Assembly: GCA_007120485.1 (NCBI GenBank)
Contig: SKNP01000089.1
Coordinates: forward strand, 1 to 10,559
Origin: Nitriliruptoraceae bacterium
Lineage (GTDB): Bacteria; Actinomycetota; Nitriliruptoria; Nitriliruptorales; Nitriliruptoraceae
Reading direction: 5' to 3'
DNA: 10,559 bases
Under the pieces are notes generated by a model. The model was not told the DNA's origin, ran no database searches, and was given only the letters and a program-made list of their open reading frames with translations. Made by a program: the position numbers and the translations under genes. Shown here piece by piece: positions 5,955-10,559 of this stretch. Positions within the stretch are counted from its first letter, which is position 1; every line of letters starts with the position of its first letter.

Positions 5955-7204
5955 GCTTCGCCCTCACCGAAGGCCTTGGCGACGCCGACATCGAACCCGG
6001 CGACCTCGAGCACCTCGTCGACGTCCTTGTCGCCGCGACCGGACATCGTCAGCACGACGCGTGCACCCTCACCGAGCTCCGCGCGACCGTGGGCCAGCAC
6101 CCACCCGACCGCGTGCGCCGGCTCCAACGCCGGGATGATCCCCTCGAGCTCGCAGGTGCGGCGGAACCCCTCGATCGCTTCCTGATCGGTCGCGGCGACG
6201 TAGGTCGCCCGGCCACTGCGTGCGAGGAAGGCGTGCTCGGGACCGACACCCGGGTAGTCGAGCCCTGCCGAGACCGAGTGGGCCGGCAGGACCTGCCCGT
6301 CATCGTCGACCAACACGATCGACCGTGACCCGTGCAGCACGGCCTCGCGCCCCTCGGAGATCGTGGCTGCGGACCGGCCGGACCCGACGCCCTCCCCGGC
6401 GGCCTCGACCCCGATGAGCTTGACGCCCTCGACCTCGATCCACTCCGCGAACGAACCGATCGCGTTGGAGCCGCCACCCACGCAGGCGACGACCGCGTCG
6501 GGCAGGCCACCGGCCTGGAAGTCGAACTGCTGGGTGGACTCGACCGAGATGATCGACTGCAGCTCGCGCACGATCGACGGGAACGGGTGGGGGCCCATCG
6601 CCGAGCCGATGAGGTAGTGGGTCTCGTCGACGTTGCTGACCCAGTCGCGCATCGCCTCGTTGATGGCGTCCTTGAGCGTGCGCGTGCCGCTGTCGACCGG
6701 CACCACCTCCGCGCCGAGCAGCTGCATCCGTACGACGTTGAGCCGCTGTCGGCGGACGTCCTCCGCCCCCATGTACACGGTGCAGTCCAGGCCGAACAGC
6801 GCCGCTGCGGTCGCGGTCGCGACCCCGTGCTGGCCGGCGCCGGTCTCCGCGATCACGCGGGGCTTGCCCATGCGTTGGGTCAGCAGCGCCTGCCCGACGA
6901 CGTTGTTGAGCTTGTGCGAGCCGGTGTGCGCGAGGTCCTCTCGCTTGAGCCACACCTCCACACCGGCCGCCTCCGACAGTCGCTCCGCCCGGTACAGCGG
7001 CGTGGGCCGACCGCCGTAGTCGCGCCGGAGCCGGTCGAGCTGCTCGGCGAACGCACCGTCCTTCTGCGCGGCACGCCACGCGTCGGCCAGTTGCGCCAGG
7101 GCACCTGACAGCGCCTCCGGGACGAAACTGCCCCCGAAGTCACCGAAGTAGCCCTCGCGGAGCGCCTCCTCGGACGGGGCGGTCGGATCGGTGAGGCGGC
7201 TCAT
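5951..7204 (-). CDS. trpB: Tryptophan synthase beta chain
   Basis: Encodes 417 residues from ATG 7204, a normal TrpB1 length. It joins indole and serine to give tryptophan using pyridoxal phosphate. The cofactor lysine is K98 in KREDLAHTGSHKLNN; E120 in AETGAGQHG matches the catalytic glutamate (E109 in Salmonella); CVGGGSNAIG (241-250) binds the cofactor phosphate. GDFGGSFVPEAL near residue 21 is the typical N-terminal block. The frame stays open upstream to a possible start at 7645, but that part lies over trpC in another frame and shows no TrpB similarity. GGAGG five bases before ATG 7204 settles the start. A 115-base spacer holding a tandem repeat separates it from trpC, unusual in an otherwise tightly packed cluster. 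Confidence 0.97.
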   Translation of the reverse strand: MSRLTDPTAPSEEALREGYFGDFGGSFVPEALSGALAQLADAWRAAQKDGAFAEQLDRLRRDYGGRPTPLYRAERLSEAAGVEVWLKREDLAHTGSHKLNNVVGQALLTQRMGKPRVIAETGAGQHGVATATAAALFGLDCTVYMGAEDVRRQRLNVVRMQLLGAEVVPVDSGTRTLKDAINEAMRDWVSNVDETHYLIGSAMGPHPFPSIVRELQSIISVESTQQFDFQAGGLPDAVVACVGGGSNAIGSFAEWIEVEGVKLIGVEAAGEGVGSGRSAATISEGREAVLHGSRSIVLVDDDGQVLPAHSVSAGLDYPGVGPEHAFLARSGRATYVAATDQEAIEGFRRTCELEGIIPALEPAHAVGWVLAHGRAELGEGARVVLTMSGRGDKDVDEVLEVAGFDVGVAKAFGEGEA

Positions 7205-7209
7205 GCGGG

Positions 7210-7214
7210 CCTCC
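7210..7214 (-). promoter_or_regulatory. Ribosome binding site fixing the trpB start
   Basis: GGAGG on the minus strand, five bases before ATG 7204. It excludes the much longer open frame that runs on into trpC. Confidence 0.75.
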
Positions 7215-7232
7215 AACGTCGGCGGGGAGGTT

Positions 7233-7297
7233 CGGGACGGGTCGTCGAGGTGGTACGTCGCCCCCGAGGAGCGGGACGGGTCGTCGAGGTGGCACGT
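7233..7297. repeat. Tandem 26-bp repeat in the trpC-trpB spacer
   Basis: Two copies, 7233-7258 and 7272-7297, start 39 bases apart and differ at one position (T at 7254, C at 7293). Each begins CGGGACGGGTCG and ends in ACGT on the plus strand. The copies fill over half of the 115-base gap between the trpC stop (7320-7322) and the trpB start (7204). I found no strong internal hairpin. It may be a chance duplication, a processing site or a binding site. Confidence 0.8.
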
Positions 7298-7319
7298 GGA
7301 TCGTGTAGCGCGGCGTCGA

Positions 7320-8210
7320 TCAGCCGGTCGCCGCCGACCGCGGGAGACGACCGGCGGCGACCAGCGCCGCGACCGCACCCGTCGGATCGTCAGCCCGGAC
7401 CAGCGACTCACCGACCAGCACCGCGTCCGCACCATCGGCCGCAGCGCGGGCGACGTCGACCGGTTCGGCGATCCCCGACTCCGCGATCGCGACCGCCCCG
7501 TCGGGCAGCGCCGTGCGCAACCTCGGGAACGCCCGGTGGTCGATCGCGAAGGTGCGCAGGTCCCGGGCGTTGACCCCGACCAGCCGGGCATCGATCCGGC
7601 GGGCGGCGGCCGCTTCAGCCTCGTCGTGGACCTCAACCAGGGCATCGAGCCCGGCAGCCGCGGCTTCGTCGTGGAGCGCCGCCAGGGTCGGCTCGTCCAG
7701 CGCGGCCACGATCAACAGCACGGCGGCCGCCCCTGCGGCTCGTGCTTCCCAGATCTGGTAGCGATCGACCACGAAGTCCTTGCGCAACGCCGGCACCCCC
7801 AGGGACGCGACGTCCGCGAGGTCCGCGAGCGAGCCCTTGAACCGGTCGGGCTCGGTCAGCACCGACACCGCTGCCGCCCCCCCGTCGGCGTACGCACGCG
7901 CCTGTTGGCGGGCATCCAGATCTACGGCCAGATCGCCCTTGGAGGGTGACGCCCGCTTGACCTCGGCGATCACCGACACCCCGTCGACCGACAGGGCGTC
8001 GTGCAACGACGGTCCCGGCGGGACCTCGCGGGCGCGCGCTTTGAGCGCCGGCAGCGGCTCGCGTTCGCTGGCGGTGTGGACGCGTCGAGCCGCGCCGTCG
8101 AGGAGGTCGTCGAGGTAGGAGCTCAGCGGTCGGTCGATCGCTCGGGGACGGCGGGCGATGATGGTACGCCGGTTGTGGCACGGGCCGTCACCGCAACGCC
8201 TCCGCGGCAC
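7320..8210 (-). CDS. trpC: Indole-3-glycerol phosphate synthase
   Basis: Encodes up to 296 residues. It closes the ring of carboxyphenylamino-deoxyribulose phosphate to indole-glycerol phosphate in a TIM barrel. Conserved blocks: VIAEVKRASPSKG (80-92, catalytic K85), VLTEPDRFKGS (117-127), LRKDFVVDRYQIWEA (142-156, K144), LVEVH (191-195, E193), GVNARDL (212-218) and IAESGI (242-247). It is a single-function enzyme, without a TrpF half. The start is uncertain: the canonical N-terminus begins around LSSYLDDLLDG (residue 29 on), but the only ATG/GTG/TTG in frame before it is GTG 8210, inside the trpE end (23-bp overlap), giving a 28-residue Arg-rich extension. Only a weak purine site (GGCGGCGA) precedes it; a non-standard start such as CTG cannot be excluded. 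The small membrane-protein gene found between trpE and trpC in Mycobacterium is absent. Confidence 0.95.
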   Translation of the reverse strand: MPRRRCGDGPCHNRRTIIARRPRAIDRPLSSYLDDLLDGAARRVHTASEREPLPALKARAREVPPGPSLHDALSVDGVSVIAEVKRASPSKGDLAVDLDARQQARAYADGGAAAVSVLTEPDRFKGSLADLADVASLGVPALRKDFVVDRYQIWEARAAGAAAVLLIVAALDEPTLAALHDEAAAAGLDALVEVHDEAEAAAARRIDARLVGVNARDLRTFAIDHRAFPRLRTALPDGAVAIAESGIAEPVDVARAAADGADAVLVGESLVRADDPTGAVAALVAAGRLPRSAATG

Positions 8211-9678
8211 GGATCGCCGCCAGGAGGGCTCCCGCCTTGTTGCGGGTCTCCTCCTCCTCCGCGGCCGGCCGGGAGTCGGCGACGATACCGGCCCCGGCCT
8301 GCACGTAGGCGGTCCCGTCCTTCAGCAGCACCGTGCGGATGGTGATACAGGTGTCGAGGTTGCCGTTGAAGTCCACGTAGCCGACCGCCCCGGCGTACAG
8401 CCCTCGCCGGGTGGGCTCGAGCTCATCGATGATCTCCATCGCCCGCACCTTGGGGGCACCGGACACCGTGCCGGCCGGGAAGGTCGCCTTGAGCACGTCC
8501 ACCGGCCCGAGGTCCTCACGCAGGGTGCCGGTGACCTCGCTCACCAGGTGCATGACGTGGCTGTAGCGCTCGATCTCCAGCATCCGGACCACCTCGACGC
8601 TGCCGGTCTCACAGACCCGTCCGACGTCGTTGCGCGACAGGTCGACGAGCATCACGTGCTCGGCGCGTTCCTTGGCGTCGTCGAGCAGTTCCCGCTCGTA
8701 GGCCCGGTCGGCCTCCCGCGTGTCGCCGCGGGGACGCGTGCCGGCGATCGGCCAGGTCTCCACGTGACGCCCCTTGACCTTGACCAGCGCTTCGGGGGAC
8801 GAACCGACGACCTGCGCCTCGCCGAGATCCAGCAGGTAGAGGTACGGCGAGGGGTTGATGACGCGCAACACCCGGTACAGGTCGACCGCGCTGACCGGGG
8901 TCTCGACCGCGAACCGCTGGCTGAGGACCGTCTGGAAGGTGTCACCGGCCCGCACGTACTCCTTGACCTGCTCGACCATCCGCTCGTAGACGCCGGCGTC
9001 GAGGTTGGAGGTCGCGGCCGCAGGCCCGAGCTCGGACGACGGCGGTGCGACCGGCGGCGTGGTCGGTGGCGCGGACGCCAGGCGGGCGACCACGGCGTCG
9101 GTGGCCTCCACCGCGGCGTCGTAGCGTCGGCCGAGCTCCGCTGCGTCGTCGGTGTCGTCGACGACCACGTTGGTCACGACCGTGAGCACCTGCCGCAGGT
9201 GGTCGAGCGCGACCACGTGACGCGGGAACATCATGTGGACGTCCGGCAGGCCGAGGTCATCGTGGCCGGTGGCCGGGAGCGACTCGACCTCACGGACGGC
9301 GTCGAACCCGATCGCCCCGACCGCACCCCCGTGCATCGGCAGCTCGGCCAGCGCCGGAGCGCGCAACGCGTCCGTCGCTGCCGCCAAGGCGTCCAGCGGA
9401 CCGGTCGCCGAGGCGGCGGCCTCGGGCGGGGTGCCGTGCCAGATCACCTCGCCGTCGCGCCCTTCGAGGACCAGGAACGGATCGAAACCGACGAAGGAGT
9501 ACCGGCCCCAGCGCTCCCCGTGCTCGGCCGACTCCAGCAGGAAGCTCGGCCCATCACCGGTGAGCTTGGCGTGGACCGCCAGCGGCGTCTCCAGGTCGGC
9601 CAGGACCTCACGCCACACCGGCACGACCCCATGCTCGGTCGCCTGGCGGATGAACTCCTCGCGGGTGGGATCCGGCAC
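8188..9678 (-). CDS. trpE: Anthranilate synthase component I
   Basis: Encodes 496 residues from GTG 9678, with GAGGAG eight bases upstream inside the hisI end. It converts chorismate to anthranilate, with ammonia supplied by a TrpG amidotransferase that is not encoded in this window. The N-terminal domain holds LLES (47-50), the element that in TrpE enzymes helps form the tryptophan feedback site, followed by RYSFVGFDP (59-67), so inhibition by tryptophan is likely. The chorismate-binding domain shows PIAGTRPRG (310-318), HVMLVDLSRND (341-351), FPAGTVSGAPK (400-410), GYVDFNGNLDTCITIRT (433-449) and AGAGIVADSRP (461-471) with the following Glu-rich stretch ending EET. A Pro/Ala-rich linker (about 201-224) joins the two parts. 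The gene begins three bases after hisI ends and overlaps trpC, so it is translated as part of one hisI-trp unit. Confidence 0.97.
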   Translation of the reverse strand: MPDPTREEFIRQATEHGVVPVWREVLADLETPLAVHAKLTGDGPSFLLESAEHGERWGRYSFVGFDPFLVLEGRDGEVIWHGTPPEAAASATGPLDALAAATDALRAPALAELPMHGGAVGAIGFDAVREVESLPATGHDDLGLPDVHMMFPRHVVALDHLRQVLTVVTNVVVDDTDDAAELGRRYDAAVEATDAVVARLASAPPTTPPVAPPSSELGPAAATSNLDAGVYERMVEQVKEYVRAGDTFQTVLSQRFAVETPVSAVDLYRVLRVINPSPYLYLLDLGEAQVVGSSPEALVKVKGRHVETWPIAGTRPRGDTREADRAYERELLDDAKERAEHVMLVDLSRNDVGRVCETGSVEVVRMLEIERYSHVMHLVSEVTGTLREDLGPVDVLKATFPAGTVSGAPKVRAMEIIDELEPTRRGLYAGAVGYVDFNGNLDTCITIRTVLLKDGTAYVQAGAGIVADSRPAAEEEETRNKAGALLAAIRAAEALR

Positions 9679-9681
9679 GGG

Positions 9682-10080
9682 TCAAGCTCCTCGCGTCGCG
9701 TCGTCGGCCAACGGGGGCGCCGTCCGGGCATCGCCAGCGGGCGCCCCGTCGAGCCGACGATAGAAGCACGAACGCCGACCCGTGTGACAGGCCACGCCGT
9801 CCCCCGCCTGGTCGACCAGGAGCAGCAGCGTGTCACCATCGCAGTCGACCCGCAGGTCGATCACCCGCTGGGTGTTGCCGGACGTCGCCCCCTTGTGCCA
9901 CAGCTCGGCGCGGGAGCGGCTGTAGTACACGGCTTCGCCGAGCTCCAGGGTGCGGGCGATCGCTGCCTGGTCCATCCAGGCGAGCATCAGCACCTCCCCC
10001 GTGTCATGCTGCTGCGCGACGGCCGGGACCAGTCCGGCCGCGTCGAACCTCAGTTGCGCGCGTTGTGCATCGGTGAGCAT
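9682..10080 (-). CDS. hisI: Phosphoribosyl-AMP cyclohydrolase
   Basis: Encodes 132 residues from ATG 10080, normal for a stand-alone HisI without the HisE half. It opens the adenine ring of phosphoribosyl-AMP, the third step of histidine synthesis. The metal sites are intact: DxDxD as D79, D81, D83 in VDCDGDTLLL (Mg), and C80, C98 (ACHTG) and C105 (SCFYRR) as Zn ligands. GEAVYYSRSRAELWHKGATSGN is the typical substrate-side block. The same frame stays open upstream to GTG 10242, but GGAGG five bases before ATG 10080 and the family length support the shorter form. The stop is three bases from the trpE start, so histidine and tryptophan genes share a transcript; hisI before trpE is also known in Mycobacterium, there with other genes in between. 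The rest of the his genes would lie outside the window. Confidence 0.96.
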   Translation of the reverse strand: MLTDAQRAQLRFDAAGLVPAVAQQHDTGEVLMLAWMDQAAIARTLELGEAVYYSRSRAELWHKGATSGNTQRVIDLRVDCDGDTLLLLVDQAGDGVACHTGRRSCFYRRLDGAPAGDARTAPPLADDATRGA

Positions 10081-10085
10081 CGCCG

Positions 10086-10090
10086 CCTCC
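10086..10090 (-). promoter_or_regulatory. Ribosome binding site fixing the hisI start
   Basis: GGAGG on the minus strand, five bases before ATG 10080. Confidence 0.7.
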
Positions 10091-10315
10091 AGCGGTCGGG
10101 CGAGCCTCGGTCGTCGACGCCCCAGGGGTCCGGTCCCTGCGTGGGCCTTGCGGACGCCGCAGCTTCGGCAACGGTACTGCTGGCGTCCCACCGGGAGATG
10201 CGTCCCGGCGACCCGGACGGTGCGGGCACCGACGCACGGCACGGCAGCCGCGACGCACGTCGCGGCGTAGGTCCGGCGGACGGGCCAGGTCGGCCGCTAG
10301 CATCACAGGGCCCGC

Positions 10316-10373
10316 GTTGGCTGGGTGGGGCGACGACCGGCCGCGCATGCGGTCGGGCACCGCCCAGCCCAAC
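10316..10373. other. 58-nt imperfect dyad in the divergent hisI spacer
   Basis: The 396-base spacer 10081-10476 separates divergent genes and should hold both promoters; I could not assign convincing -35/-10 pairs. Within it GTTGGCTGGG (10316-10325) pairs with CCCAG and CCAAC (10363-10367, 10369-10373; one bulged C). Further inside, CGACCG (10334-10339) pairs with CGGTCG (10350-10355) around a 10-nt loop. About 20 pairs are possible with small internal mismatches. It could be an RNA leader of either gene or an operator region. A smaller dyad (CAGGG 10123-10127 with CCCTG 10135-10139) lies in the hisI leader. No gene is convincing in the rest. Confidence 0.5.
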
Positions 10374-10476
10374 CGCTCGCACCGGTGGCCGCCGGTACTC
10401 CGTCGCCGGCACCGATCACCGCAGACGTGGACGACCCGCGAAGCTCGCCGTCGCAAGCGCTGGAAGGACCGACCTG

Positions 10477-10559
10477 ATGAGTATCCCCGCGGACTGGCAC
10501 CCGGACCCCACCGGACGTCACGAGTACCGCTACTGGGACGGCGAGCAGTGGACCGACCA
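10477..10559 (+). CDS. DUF2510-domain protein, N-terminal fragment
   Basis: Starting at ATG 10477, with GGAAGGA at 10462-10468 (eight bases upstream), the frame reads 27 codons to the window edge: MSIPADWHPDPTGRHEYRYW followed by DGEQWTD. This matches the DUF2510 module (PF10708), whose core is W-x-P-D-P-x-G-x-x-x-x-R-Y-W-D-G-x-x-W-T. The module is common at the N-terminus of actinobacterial proteins, often followed by membrane helices or a second domain, and its function is unknown. The rest of the gene is outside the window, so nothing can be said about what is attached. It is transcribed divergently from hisI. Confidence 0.88.
   Translation, partial: MSIPADWHPDPTGRHEYRYWDGEQWTD

Noticed and set aside
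7205..7645. TrpB extended to 564 residues
   Set aside because: The extra 147 residues lie antiphase over trpC and the spacer repeat, have no TrpB similarity, and ATG 7204 has a good ribosome site.
10081..10242. N-terminal extension of HisI from GTG 10242 containing a CxxC motif (YRCRSCGVRKA), possibly a zinc ribbon
   Set aside because: Only one clear CxxC pair, no matching second knuckle, Arg/Pro-rich surroundings, and a strong GGAGG site before ATG 10080 that gives the normal HisI length. It is most likely chance coding in GC-rich DNA.
10081..10476. Trp- or His-codon leader peptide (attenuator) before hisI
   Set aside because: Scanning the minus-strand frames I saw no short frame with clustered Trp or His codons after a ribosome site, so ribosome-mediated attenuation is not supported.

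Overview
The window looks like chromosomal DNA from a GC-rich actinobacterium that copes with high salt. The support is very high GC with GC-rich third codon positions, a DUF2510 domain at the right edge (a mostly actinobacterial domain), hisI joined to trp genes as in several actinobacteria, and two neighbouring uptake systems for osmoprotectants of the glycine-betaine type whose lipoproteins carry strongly acidic linkers. Affiliation with the halophilic/alkaliphilic Nitriliruptoria-like lineages is a guess; no taxonomic marker is present.

Layout, left to right. (1) Positions 1-1176, + strand: the last codons of an ABC permease and a complete lipoprotein of the OpuBC/OpuCC/OsmX type (quaternary amine binding). 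(2) Positions 1177-1599: a convergent intergenic region with a strong hairpin terminator at each side and, between them, a 58-bp element present twice (96 bp apart, 3 differences) that can fold into a hairpin on the minus strand. (3) Positions 4892-1600, - strand: a complete glycine betaine/proline-betaine type importer in the order ATPase (with C-terminal CBS region), permease, substrate-binding lipoprotein. ATPase and permease overlap by 8 bp; a small hairpin lies between permease and binding protein. (4) Positions 4893-5135: a 243-bp spacer with several dyads. (5) Positions 10080-5136, - strand: hisI-trpE-trpC-trpB-trpA, tightly packed (3-nt gap, 23-nt overlap, 115-nt spacer with a tandem repeat, 4-nt ATGA overlap). 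(6) Positions 10081-10476: a divergent spacer with a 58-nt imperfect dyad. (7) Positions 10477-10559, + strand: the start of a DUF2510 protein, cut by the window edge.

How the genes work together. The two Opu-type systems would both import compatible solutes across the cytoplasmic membrane, the first through an OpuC-like binding protein, the second through an OpuA/ProU-like one. TrpE (with a TrpG partner not in the window) makes anthranilate; TrpC makes indole-glycerol phosphate; TrpA and TrpB form tryptophan synthase. HisI is a histidine enzyme; its coupling to trpE fits the actinobacterial theme of linked His and Trp synthesis through the shared isomerase PriA (not in the window). trpG, trpD and trpF/priA are absent here.

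I see no mobile element, CRISPR array, tRNA, rRNA or defence system. Most of the window is ordinary metabolism and transport; the unusual parts are the non-coding repeats and dyads between genes.
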